This document shows, piece after piece, positions 21,394 to 31,524 of a stretch of 64,000 nucleotides of DNA (its first letter is position 1; each line of letters begins with the position of its first letter). The notes under the pieces were generated by a model, which searched no databases, was not told the DNA's origin, and saw only the letters and a list, made by a program, of their open reading frames with translations. This DNA is from Ciona savignyi (Eukaryota > Chordata > Ascidiacea > Phlebobranchia > Cionidae): positions 771,194-835,193 of the forward strand of contig CH003444.1 of assembly GCA_000149265.1 (NCBI GenBank), in the 5' to 3' direction. The position numbers and the translations under genes are program-made.

Positions 21394-22690
21394 GTCCCAT
21401 TTGGAAAAATGGGACACATATTGTTTTTGTCCGTTTTTTTTTCGTCAAAGGTTTGACAGGCATGGCTGGTGGCTCCGACATCTACCAGAAGGGGTGATGG
21501 AATTGCAATGAAATTTAAACATTTGTTAGCGCACATGGTCTAGATATGCAGAAACCACAATTTTAGGTAATTTAGCCAGGGGAATTCCCCTGTGAGGTGA
21601 AAAACCAAAATGGTATTTTTATCTAAAAAATAAGCTTTTTTGAGCATAGGGATTGAACGTCTACTTCAATTTTAGTTAGATTTGGTATAATGTAAGAACA
21701 TTAGCAACTGATATAACACTTAAAAGAAATACAAAAATTATCTAGGGAAATACCCTAAAAAACAAGATTTTGTTCTCAATCATGATTGTGACAGGCGTGG
21801 CTTGTGGCTCCGATATTCATCAGAAGGGGTAATTAAATCGCAATGAAACTTTGTAATTTGTTAGAGTACATGGTCTAGATAGGATATGGTCTCAAATCAT
21901 GATTGTGACAAGCATGTCATGTCGCACCGACATCTACTAAAAGGAGTAATGAAATCGCAATGAAAATTGGACATTTGTAAGTCAACATGGTCTAAATATG
22001 CAGAAACCAAAAATGTGGGTAATGATTCTTGGAGAATTCCCCTCAGACGTTAAAAAACCAAAACATTTTTTTTAATAAGTTCGATTTTGTGGCCATAGCG
22101 CTTGAACGGCTGCTCTAATTTTATTAAAATTTGGTAAAATGTTAAAACATTAGACATTCTGTGCCAATTAAATAAAAAAAACATTTACTGAGGTTAATTC
22201 CCATGAATACGAAGATATGTTCCTGAATTATGATTGTGACAGGCATGCCCTATCGCACTGACATCTCCAACAAGAAGTCAACAAATCAGATTATAAAACT
22301 TTAAGAATTGCTACATAACATGACTCACTTATGTAAAAAAAACTTATCTATTAAACCCAGGGGAATTCCCTGAAACAATGAAAAACTAAATCGGACTATT
22401 TGGGAATTTAGCTTTATTTCACTACAGCGCTTGAAAAGAAGCTATAATTTAAAACATTTGTGGTGAAATGTTCATAAATTTAAGACGTTTATTCTATATT
22501 TAACTAAATATTGAAAATATGTTTGGTTTGTTAACTATGGGACCCATGCGTTTATGCTTGCAGAAACAAAAACTACATACTCAGTGTATAAAATACACAT
22601 TATGGTTAGGGACCCTGTAGCATGAATATATGGTATACAACATGTGCTTCACAAATAGTGATGGTTAAACACGTGGTTGACACTCTCTAG
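21394..22690 (+). repeat. Large ~320-bp-unit repeat family, copy 2
   Basis: It opens with the hairpin GTCCCATTT-GGAA-AAATGGGAC. Units marked by GACAGGCATG-type sequence start near 21453, 21780, 21898 (after a truncated unit) and 22230. The tail GACCCATGCGTTTATGCTTG is followed by the end TTGACACTCTCTAG. Confidence 0.8.
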
Positions 22691-22894
22691 TTATGATTGT
22701 TTATGCATATTTTGTTTTGGGGGAAATCGGGGTAAACTGGGTAATTTGAAATCTAATAATGTTTTTTTGATTCTTCAATTTACTTAAATATTTAAGTAAA
22801 TATTTAAATACGGAGATATAGGCGATAACGAGGAAAATGCTAATTATCTGGCGACATCTACGAGCGTGACGCAAACAGAGTAAATTCAATAAAT

Positions 22895-23137
22895 GGTAAA
22901 GTCAAAGAGGGTTTAACACACACACACACAAGCAATATGTAGATCACCTGGCACCTTCCGGTTACCGGAGCTACTGCAATATGTCGTGTATATTGCACAC
23001 GTACCTTCAATGTGGTAGATTCCATTAATCCGCTGGGTTCAAGAAATAAACGTACCTTGCCCAAGGACACAACTGACTAACTAGTGACCATTTTCGACCT
23101 TAGACAGTTTTGGTGGAATGGCGTTGCACTAGACCAC
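22895..23137 (-). mobile_element. Diverged SINE copy
   Basis: Antisense blocks TTACCGGAGCTACTGCAATA, CATTAATCCGCTGGGTTCA and CCCAAGGACACAACTGACTA are clear; a (CA)n run interrupts the tail. Confidence 0.7.
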
Positions 23138-23164
23138 CTGCTAACTGGTCAGACTTCTGCTTTG

Positions 23165-23441
23165 CACAAGATATACCAAGGGTGATAAGGTAGCCAGGGA
23201 ACCCGATCGTTTCTGGATGCAGAATAATAGGGGGGAAAACTCAACAAGGATTGTAAAATAGTGGTGGTTTACACGTGGTTAACACTCTTTTGTGTATGTA
23301 GGGTTTCGGTCTAAGACCACACTATAACGCTTAAATATGATTGTTCCACACAAATCCCGCCTAAACTATAAAAACGATTGCCTGGTGTTAACCCCCGTGG
23401 TTTTCCCACTCAAGGGGATAAACATAAATATCCTATCTTAT
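23165..23441 (+). repeat. Remnants of the large repeat family and of the SINE
   Basis: ATAGTGGTGGTTTACACGTG then GTTAACACTCTTTT is a degraded copy of the large-repeat tail (to about 23295). From 23370, ACGATTGCC and GGGGATAAACATAAATATCC form a SINE 3' fragment. Confidence 0.5.
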
Positions 23442-23734
23442 TATTGTGCTGGAATTGAGTTGAATATGCAAATCACTTTCCCTGGTACAAGGGGCCATCG
23501 TTTGTTGGTATAGCATCATAGGGGCCAACCACAAACCGACTCTTTTGAGGTTTAACGGTCGCGTCTGTCTATTCGTTTATTTGTTATTGTATTTTAAGCG
23601 AGTGTTTTTAATTATTGTTATAATAGAGCAATATACAATTAAACTAATTTCGCTGTATGTAAACCATTTTTCCAACCTAAGACGAACCCATGCTGGGCTC
23701 GATATGTAAACTATTTTTTTTATTTTTTTTTATT

Positions 23735-23846
23735 GATCCAAGTTTCAAACCCATGACAGGCTCGTCACCAGGACCGTTTTTTTGTATAAGAGTCGAGCAT
23801 GTATCGATGTATCGTTCGCGTTAACCATTCGGCCACACGACCGCAC
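23735..23846 (-). mobile_element. Second SINE family, tRNA-like head
   Basis: Read on the minus strand it has GTGTGGCCGAATGGTTAACG (A box), CTCTTATACAAAAAAACGG, CCTGGTGACGAGCC and CATGGGTTTGAAACTTGG (B box). The same order is found at 58142-58268 on the plus strand. Confidence 0.65.
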
Positions 23847-23949
23847 CATGTAAAAGGTTTTTTTATTGGCGCTATACACAGAAAAGAATTGGCGCTATAT
23901 TTTTTTACCACAAAAAAGAACTATATTGGAAAGCAAAACAATAAAATAA

Positions 23950-24378
23950 AGAATAGCAACAAAAAGTTTAAATTGCGCTCCATTTTTTAAAATGGAGGTT
24001 TGTCTTGTTGTTTTTTTTGGCTATTATAAATTCGGACATACGTACATATTTAATGTATCTTATGAATAAGTTGAGTAATGGTTTATCTTCAGTTATTCTG
24101 CACTTATAAATAAAAAATCAGGCACACAAAAGCAAACAAGATCATGATTGTCTACACACCAAAAAAGCAATTTTGCGGGGATAAAGTCAGGGGCTTTCAT
24201 AATTTAACACATATCCAGTTTTCAACTTCAGTCCAAAACGAATTCACAGCGGAACAGAAGTAAAATACATGAGGCAGGGTTTTCGGCTCGCTTTTGCAGA
24301 AGGTGCACAAGTTTGAGTATTTTATTCCCCCGGCATCTTTAGTTATTCCCAGTTAATAAATAACTCTAATGCCTACCA
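23950..24378 (-). mobile_element. L1-like LINE, 3' part of ORF2 (decayed)
   Basis: The minus strand encodes a degenerate C-terminal region of an L1-type ORF2: RVIY, one stop, LGITKDAGG, then CTFCKSEPKTLPHVFYFC (a C-x2-C-x8-H-x4-C knuckle) and VNSFWTEVENWI. Further along, pieces readable only across frames (TEDKP, LFIR, FKKW) match the usual end of L1/Tx1-type proteins. Several stops and frameshifts show it is dead. The 5' part of the same element lies next to it in the opposite orientation. Confidence 0.75.
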
Positions 24379-24422
24379 CAGCTATGGTGATCTTGTCAAA
24401 GTCTTTTCTATGAGAAAAAAAC

Positions 24423-24770
24423 ATGGCTGACTATAAACGATACAACAAACTGATACGTTCCATTCCGGAGAAATGGCCAACAAATATCAGTGAAAACTTA
24501 CGAACCCAATTATTAGAATTCAAAACTACAAATACATTCTACTACAGAATATTATCGGTTACACACGATGGCGCTATTAAGCAACAACAGAAATGGAGTA
24601 GCTTTCTTGGGCTCTCTATTAACTGGGAAAAAGCATACACTAACATATATAAATGCACGCTGGAAACAAAATTACGACCGTACCATGTAAACGAAATGAT
24701 CGGGTCGGCTGTAACTTACTCGTATAGTGCCATCACGTGGTTGAATTTGCACATGGATAAGACCGAAGGC
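24423..24770 (+). mobile_element. L1-like LINE, inverted 5' part
   Basis: The plus strand is open for 124 codons and reads like the region upstream of the zinc knuckle in L1/Tx1 ORF2: WPTNISENLRTQLLEF, FLGLSINWEKAYTNIYKC and TLETKLRPYHV. Its coding direction is opposite to 23950-24378, and its most 5' coding part lies at the junction, the arrangement left by twin priming. It is a fragment and not a host gene. Confidence 0.72.
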
Positions 24771-25365
24771 GGAAATCGGTTGAAACCAGTGGAATAATGG
24801 GATCGATGAAACGTAATAAAGGGAGGTGAAACGTAGTGATGTCTTCTAACGTAGCAACACACTGCAACACACTCCGGCATCCTGACGCCGGGCACAAGGT
24901 GAGTATAAACGTCACATCCTGGCAGCGAACACTATGACGACATCGGATGACGTAACGAACTACGTCACACGAAGGTTGGGGTTTGAACCCCAGCAAAGGT
25001 GCAAAGCTGGGATAAATCAGTGTGAACAACAACTCCGGACACATCGGGCTGAATCGTGGTTCAGACACATAACATGGAGATCATAAATCAATTGTTTGTT
25101 GGGGAGTCTGGTTACCGGGGAATCCCCTACAACGTGCTTGGAAGCACAATTGTGGAGTTTCAGGGCAGACTGTGTGGAGTTGATGGATTGCTGGGGATAA
25201 ATAGCACCACCTGGTGGGCCGATGGGCGACAGACTTTGTTGGTTTTACGTCATATTAACTCGGCAAGCCCATTATGAGCTCACAATCGCCATATTTTAAT
25301 TTAAATCGACCCCCTTCTACAATCGACCTCCCCTACGACCTACTATCGAACCCCCCACCATCGTC
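24771..25365. other. Unassigned stretch between repeats
   Basis: It contains a GTTTGAACCCCAGC tRNA-like block near 24970 and a 73-codon plus-strand frame (25056-25277) with no family I recognise. No splice-supported gene could be built. Confidence 0.3.
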
Positions 25366-26776
25366 TAGATAGGCAGAACCAAAATTTTGGGTGATAAATC
25401 CATGGGAATTCCCCTGGGACGTTAAAATCTTCGCCGGCGGCTGCGATCCTATTTTCTGCGATGATGCCCCAATAAAGTTGACATTTGGCAGTGGAACCCA
25501 ATTACTGTGGAGACTTCACTTTAAACTGTTTCGGACTTACTATTCATTAATTACACACAAAAAAAACGGAAGCTTGCTGCTGTTTATCTGTTTATCTTTT
25601 TTCTTTAATGTAGTGTTATTTCAAATATTTATGTATACTGTATACATATCACTATCATAATTAGTTTATTTATATTTTCTAGTGCAGTAATGTTCTGCAC
25701 TTAAAGTGCTTTCTTTAATAAATGTAGTGCAATAACTGTTTTTGCACCAATTATAATTTAATGTTTTATAAAGTGTGTTTTGAAACGGTTTTTAACCACT
25801 GGTGGAATTTCATTTTAGGGGGTTTTTCTTTTTCCACTTAATCCCAAAGCCGGCTCCCCCTCAGTACTGGGTCGCGCTTGCACAATTTACACAAGTATTA
25901 AATAACATCAAATTTAATTAGTTAATTTTGATTTAAATTGTTTTTGTTGAAATTTATTTTTTTAATGTAAGGTTTAACGGCCACGTCATTTTTTTCCCCA
26001 TAACTTGCAATGTGTCTAGTCACTGGCGTGTTTTAACTACTGTAGTTTTGCCGTTTCATCCTGTCTCCTTAATTTGTAACAAATGTTGTATTCTTCTTTA
26101 TTGTAACGAAGGAGCAAAAAAATAAACTAAACTAAACTAAAATCCAAAATGTTATTTTTTTCTATTTTGTTTTATTTTTTTAGCAAAGCGCTTGAAAGCT
26201 GCTCTAACTTTATTAAGATATGATGGAATGATTGACCGTTAACCACTCTGTGGAAGTTTAAAAAAGAAAACATTTACTTAGGGTAATTCCCTTAAAAACA
26301 AAGATATGTTCCTAAATTATGGTTGTGACAGGCATGCCATATCGCACTGACATCTCCAACAAAAAGTCGACATATCAGATTAAAACTTTAAGAATTGTTA
26401 CATACCATGACCCACACATGTAAAAACAGAAACTTATCTACTAAACCAAGGGGGATTCCTTGAAACCATGAATAAGGGTAAATCGGGCGTTTTGCAAATT
26501 TAGCTTCATTTCACTATACAGCGCTTGAAAAGAAGCATTAATTTAAAATATTTGTGGTGAAATGTTCGTAAATTTAAGACGTTTTTTTATTTAACAACAC
26601 ATTGAAAAGAAGTTTGGTTAGACTGTGGGACCCATGTGTTTATGCTTGCAGAAACAAACTACATAATCGGTGTATAAAATACAACTTGTGGTTGGGGACC
26701 CTGTAGCATTAATATATGGCATACAACATGTGTTTTACAAAAAATGGTGGTTAAACACGTGCTTGACACTCTCTAG
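25366..26776 (+). repeat. Large ~320-bp-unit repeat family, copy 3 (split by an insertion)
   Basis: The left piece 25366-25429 (ACCAAAATTTTGGGTGATAA, GGGAATTCCCCTGGGACGTT) continues at 26138 (AAAATCCAAAATGTT, AGCGCTTGAAAG) and runs through the GACAGGCATGCC unit and the GACCCATGTGTTTATGCTTG tail to TTGACACTCTCTAG. Bases 25430-26137 are a later insertion. Confidence 0.75.
25430..26137 (+). mobile_element. Retroelement nested in the large repeat
   Basis: It is flanked by the 7-bp direct repeat TAAAATC (25423-25429 and 26138-26144) and ends in AATAAACTAAACTAAAC, a simple-repeat tail typical of non-LTR elements. Its 3' half (from TTTCATTTTAGGGGGTTTTT at about 25808) recurs at 58855-59160 and partly at 17060-17240 and 27302-27400. 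No reverse transcriptase is readable, so it is a truncated LINE or a long SINE. Confidence 0.65.
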
Positions 26777-26799
26777 TTTAATTAAGTTTCGGACAGTTG

Positions 26800-27288
26800 T
26801 TGTACCAATAAAAAAAAAGAAATAAAATACCCTAAAAATTATGATTCGTTTCTAAATCATGTTTGTGACAGGCATGCCACTTCTCCTAGACATCGGTTTT
26901 AAACTTTAAAAATTGTTGTGTAACATAACCCAGAAAAACATAAATTCATGTACTTAACCCAGGGAAATTCCCCGAAGTAATGAAAAACTCAATCGGGCCG
27001 TTTTGAAAATTTAGGTTATTTTACTACTGCGCTTGACAAAAGGCATTCATTTATAACATTTCTGGTAAAATGTTCGCATTTCTGGTAAAATCTATACATT
27101 ATTCTTTTTTTAACTATACATGGAAAAGAAGTTTGGTTTGATAACTGTGGGACCCATGCGTTTATGCTTGCAGAAACAAACTACATCATTGAAAATACAA
27201 ATTGAGGTTAGGGACCCTGCTCGCATGAATAGCATACAACAGGTGTTTTACAAATAGTGGTGGTTAAACACGTGGTTGACACTCTCTA
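26800..27288 (+). repeat. Large ~320-bp-unit repeat family, copy 4 (5'-truncated)
   Basis: It starts inside a unit, carries TTTGTGACAGGCATGCC, the tail GACCCATGCGTTTATGCTTG, and ends ACACTCTCTAAA, so the terminal CTAG is mutated. It follows copy 3 head-to-tail. Confidence 0.7.
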
Positions 27289-27301
27289 AATTATACTCTT
27301 T

Positions 27302-27706
27302 TTTTTAAATGGCGTGTATTACGACTGTTTTGTCGTTTTTTTGTTTCTCTGCCGTGATTTGCATCATTTGCCTTTATTTAATACTGCGACAAAAATGAAT
27401 ACTAATTAAAACTGAATTAACTTTCGAGATTGCCAAGTTCTATCGGCACAAATAACACAAGCTTGAGTGCAGTTCATAACTAATTTGTTATGAACGGTAA
27501 TAATAAAAGTGGCAGCAAAATAAAATCGTAATTGAAGATTTATCCGTAGATAGAGTTTTCAAGGAAATACGGTTTGATTAAACAAAACATGGAACTCATA
27601 TGCCATGATTAGTAGACCATTGCAATTTGTACGATAAGTTAAAAACATGTTTATTCTATCACCAGCCCCATTAAAGCACTGCAGTGTAAATCCATCCAAT
27701 ATGTGC
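27302..27706. other. Intergenic stretch downstream of NIPSNAP
   Basis: Bases 27302-27400 repeat the terminal part of the 25430 retroelement family (TGTTTTGTCG, GCGACAAAAATGAA). The rest is AT-rich with no gene seen. Confidence 0.45.
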
Positions 27707-30469
27707 TTATTGTATTGTAGACCAAGGAGTTGGGAGCATTATAACGGAGGAGTGTTTGGTCACATTTCGAAAGTTGTCGCGAACTGAAAAACAAAATTAG
27801 TGGGTTAGCATTAACCCGCCAGCGAGGGCAGTGTTTAGGTGGTGATCTCTCATCTACCCCATTTGCTTTCCAAGTCTGGGAAAACCACAAGGGGGGAACC
27901 AATTTTATATATTTATTTGGGATATTAAAGTTTTTTTACCCTGCAGGGTAAATTATACAAGCGGTGTCATTACAACCATCAGATTATCTTAAACCCTCAG
28001 TTGGCTTGCTTTTGTCCACAGGATTAAACAAATCGATGAAAAATTGAAGCTATAAGATATATTAAACACATTGCAATTGCTCTGACTGTGAGTATGGGAT
28101 AATCCAGAGATCAACTGTGATACAACAGCTACTGCTTAAGTGTTATACTTAACAGTCCAGAGTTGTTGATCAATCTGCAATATTGACTCGAAAACCTTTA
28201 AAATACATAACAACCACCTTTATTTATGACCACTGCATCACTATGTGCTTTTTCCCGACCAATTCTTCGACTGTCATATGAATCATGCCTCCATAATACA
28301 TGTACTGCAAATAATCACATAAAAATTGTTATGCAGTTCTACCTTAGTTGTATATATATTATATCAAGTGACAGAACAAAAGAATCTAATACAATAAGGT
28401 TTGCTTTAATTAAACAAAATTTAAGTACTGCGAGCTAGTTCAAGTGTAGCAATCACGGAATTCTTTTCATTTACTGTAATAAGTAACAGCCGTGATGCTG
28501 AGTACCGGATCTGCTAGTTTTAACGTTGTAAGGTAGTATACAAGCGTAATGGTAGCAAGAAAATAACAGCCATGGACGAGATTTGATTAACTGTACACTG
28601 CTATGCACACCCAATACTCTGCCAGCTAAACCACCATGACATATACAGGTTTACTTAACCCCCTCAGATTATATTTCACATAGTTATTTATTTGCAAGCT
28701 TCTTTATTAAATATATGTTATAAGGGTCAATTGCAAATGACCAATATGACCGTTAGCAGTACTGAAAGTATTAACCTTATTGGAAAATTTCTTCTTGGAG
28801 CAGTTGGCAACCGGGCATTACTGTCACAAGCATTAAGAAAAAAAATTCGAAATTGAAGTGTATCTCTAACTTTGGTATATAACAGCATTAAAAATCCACT
28901 ATAGCTTAGTAGTACAGTTTTCCAACATAACTTACCAGTATTATGGTCCCCAATGTCAGTATACCACACTCCAACGAGATCACTGTACCCAAGTCGCTTA
29001 TGTGATTCTACTGTAGCACGGAGTTGTTTGCCCCAGATCACTGGGCCTCCCATCACCATCGTGTATGTCATCAATTCATATATTCCTGGTTTGATGTCAA
29101 AACTGATTAGTTGGAGGTTGCGAATATGAAATACAATATTACCTGGTGGAATTAATATGACAGCAACAGCTTAATCAAATCCAACACACTGCAATAGCAC
29201 ATGTAATCTGACCGTGGATAGAAGGTATTTATACAACTTTTTTACAGGATAAATGTTGTTTTTCCATTTACTAATATAATACATGAATATCTTACGCTTT
29301 ATATCTTGCAGACTTTAGGATTAAGCCATAAACACATTAGCTAGGACTACCAAAATTTCATATTGTATATTTAACATTGCTGAATCTATAACCCCAAGGG
29401 TAAAGATTCGCAACACCTGTGTTGTCATTCAACTACATTTAAATGTTGCTGGCGATTACATTTACAAAGCCGTCACGGCTATTATAGCGAAACTTTATTT
29501 TCTTCCCAATTCAAAAACTGTTGCATTAAAACTACATTAATCTTTACCATTTTGTTTGGGACTTGAGTTAACTGTATCACACCAGAAAGGCATGTACATG
29601 GTAGAATTTTCCTGGGAAATCATCATTGTACAAAGATTGGTAAAATATTTGCCGATCCATTCCTCATTTTGGGAGAGTTCTTTCCGTACAGAAGCCCGAT
29701 GTTGTAGGTTGTCTATATACATGATATCATAATCATTAACTGCAAACTAAAGTTTTTTTCTTGTTCATTAACAAAATTTTAAACACGATAAAAGCACACT
29801 AACCATATTCCCAAATATGGACATAAGAATTTAATTGGCTTCCCATCTCACAAGACCAGTAGCCAATTAACTTGGAGAAATTAGTTCGTAAGTAAAACAT
29901 TTCATTAAGTTTATTAAATTCCGCAACCGAATCAGGTTTGAAAACATATTTCCGAAGTTCGTAAACTTTTCCACTTTTATTGTCGGTGGAATCGGATGTA
30001 AACTGGCGAGACGCTGCTTGTGCAGATGGTCTTGATATCTGGAAAAAATGTGCAGTATTGTGATTTATATCCGGAAATTGAAAAAATTACATTTTAGAAT
30101 AACATTGTTACACTTATTTTATATAACGAAATGGATCGGCCAATATTTTTAATTGTGAAAATATATATTAAATTATGCATAATTTTGTCTATAGGATACA
30201 ACCTTGAATTAGAATGCATTAAAACTTAAACACCGGTAACCACTAGATTACCCAATAGTCGAGTTGGTATGGCTATTGCAGTACGGTATGTTGTATATGA
30301 AGAAAATATTGCTACTGTTTTACTTTTCAGTTCAACGTAATATTCCACTGGGTTCCAGTGAGGTAAAAATCTTGGCCCGTGCATATTCATTTTACTTTTA
30401 AAATCTTACCAAAGAGCTTTTTGTTGTTGCATTCTTTAAAGTCAATTTTATTAAATGATTTAATGACAT
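27707..30469 (-). CDS. NIPSNAP family protein (NIPSNAP3-like)
   Basis: Six minus-strand exons join in phase to 257 residues: 30469-30410, 30038-29804, 29712-29548, 29085-28936, 28304-28218 and 27783-27707. The N-terminus (MSLNHLIKLTLKNATTKSSL, later ASRQF) is basic and lacks acids, a typical mitochondrial presequence. Two tandem ferredoxin-like repeats follow: VYELRKYVFKPDSVAEFNKL, YVHIWEYDNLQHRASVRKEL and MYMPFWC in the first; GIYELMTYTMVMGGPVIWG, LVGVWYTDIGDHNTVHVLW and VIMLPTPWS in the second. This is the full NIPSNAP layout. Known for the family: mitochondrial proteins, with NIPSNAP1/2 acting as mitophagy signals; the activity of NIPSNAP3 is unclear. The start ATG is the first Met after an acceptor-like TTTCATTTTCCAG. 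Confidence 0.93.
28346..28540 (+). repeat. Dispersed repeat family R, copy 1
   Basis: It aligns with 50027-50200 through AATTAAACAAAATTTAAGTA, GAGCTAGTTCA, TAATAAGTAACAG and CTGCTAGTTTT. It lies in a NIPSNAP intron. No terminal repeats or coding capacity were found. Confidence 0.6.
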
Positions 30470-30816
30470 GATTGGTAAAACAACAGGCAACTATTCTGGA
30501 AAATGAAAGATACAGTTATAAATCTTGCACCATAATACCAACTTAAACAACTAGCATACTCAAACAAGCTGTTTTTAGAAGATATGGTAGTGCACATTCA
30601 AAATGTTTTTACTTTTGCAAGTTGAAAAAACATTCGTCAAAAATAGATACAAACTGCATTTGAATTTTAAATTTATAAACCAGAAACTTATATGAAATCA
30701 ATGGGAAAAACAGTGGATTGTGCAACTAATACTTTGTTAAATAAATTAAACCTTTTTTAGCCTCAAGAGTTGGAAAAAACAAATGTTTGGATTACAAAAA
30801 AATTGTGTTAATCAAA

Positions 30817-30884
30817 AAATGTGTACTGGAGGAATCACACATGGCATAGTACATACTTACTACACTACATCAGTGACAGCATTT
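30817..30884 (-). promoter_or_regulatory. Candidate SECIS element of GPX4
   Basis: Starting 14 bases after the GPX4 stop, the minus strand folds as follows. Lower helix: AAATG(C)TGT pairs with ACACATTT. Next an internal loop and a non-canonical core with 5' CTGATG and 3' TGTGAT. Upper helix: TAGTGTAGT pairs with ACTATGCCA (one mismatch, two wobbles). The apical loop AAGTATGT starts with AA. The spacing of TGA, about 10 bases, then AA is what eukaryotic SECIS elements require. The base before TGA is C and not the usual A, which lowers confidence. Confidence 0.5.
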
Positions 30885-30897
30885 ACAAATGACACAT

Positions 30898-31524
30898 CTA
30901 TAGCAAACTTTTAATGTTTTTTTCCATGTCCAGTGGGTTCACATTAGATCCAAATCTTTCCACAGGTTTTCCTTCTTTGTTGATAAGAAATTTCGTAAAA
31001 TTCCATTTAATAGCATTTGTGAACATTCCTTGGGTGTCCTTGCTTGCTTTAAGATACTTATAAAGTGGGGCAGCACTTTCGCCATTTACGTCAATTTTGG
31101 CAAACATGTCAAACTGAACATTAAAGTTATCCTTGGCAAATTTTAAAATTTCATTATTTCTTTTTGGTTCTTGGTTTCCAAATTGATTGCATGGAAATGC
31201 AAGAACTCGAAATCCGTGTTTTAAGTATTTTTCAAACAACTCTTCAAGTTGTTGGTAGTTTGTTTTGGTTAAACCTCATTGCGAAGCAACATTTACAATA
31301 ATACAAACATTGCCTTTATATCTGTCTAGCGATACAGAATGACCGGTAATGTCTTCAGCTGTAAATTCGTAAATGGTTGATGCATCTTTCCAACTCGTCC
31401 TTTGACTCGCAGAGACAGAGCTAGCATGCAGACACTTTGCAATCCCCACAGCACCCCCACCAACAATAAGAGAAGGAGCAAGCTTACTAAAGATTTTTGT
31501 AGCTATCATTCTATAAAAATTCAC
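30898..31524 (-). CDS. GPX4: Phospholipid hydroperoxide glutathione peroxidase (selenoprotein)
   Basis: One uninterrupted minus-strand frame of 208 residues with an in-frame UGA at 31276-31278 read as selenocysteine. The context NVASQ-Sec-GLTKTNY is the GPX active site. AFPCNQFGNQEP and IKWNFTKFLI supply the Gln, Trp and Asn of the catalytic tetrad. The subunit-interface loop of GPX1-3 is absent, as in monomeric GPX4, and STIYEFTAEDITGHSVSLD matches the GPX4 N-terminal domain. The first ~35 residues are basic and hydrophobic, a likely mitochondrial presequence. A second Met at 31509 follows an acceptor-like TTTTTATAG and may be used. The enzyme reduces phospholipid hydroperoxides with glutathione. 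The gene has no introns, unlike its neighbours, so an old retroposition is possible; the frame is fully conserved, so it is not a pseudogene. Confidence 0.95.

Noticed and set aside
21090..21536. 148-codon minus-strand frame
   Set aside because: It spans the start of the large repeat (including its hairpin) and a SINE remnant; composition is not protein-like.
17250..27300. CRISPR-like or satellite array
   Set aside because: Units are ~320 bp with no spacers, in dispersed copies with a fixed tail, so they are internal repeats of an interspersed element.
27651..27902. Apparent NIPSNAP exon (LWKANGVDERSPPKH) resembling the family's DxRxxxRH segment
   Set aside because: Its phase fits neither neighbour. 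The true exon at 28218-28304 (HVLWRHDSYDSRRIGREKAH) matches better and joins both sides in phase; this match is chance.
30447..30452. AATAAA on the minus strand as the GPX4 poly(A) signal
   Set aside because: It lies inside the first coding exon of NIPSNAP; it may still be used, but nothing favours it.
31276..31278. Stop codon making GPX4 a pseudogene or two genes
   Set aside because: The UGA is at the catalytic selenocysteine position and the frame is intact on both sides.
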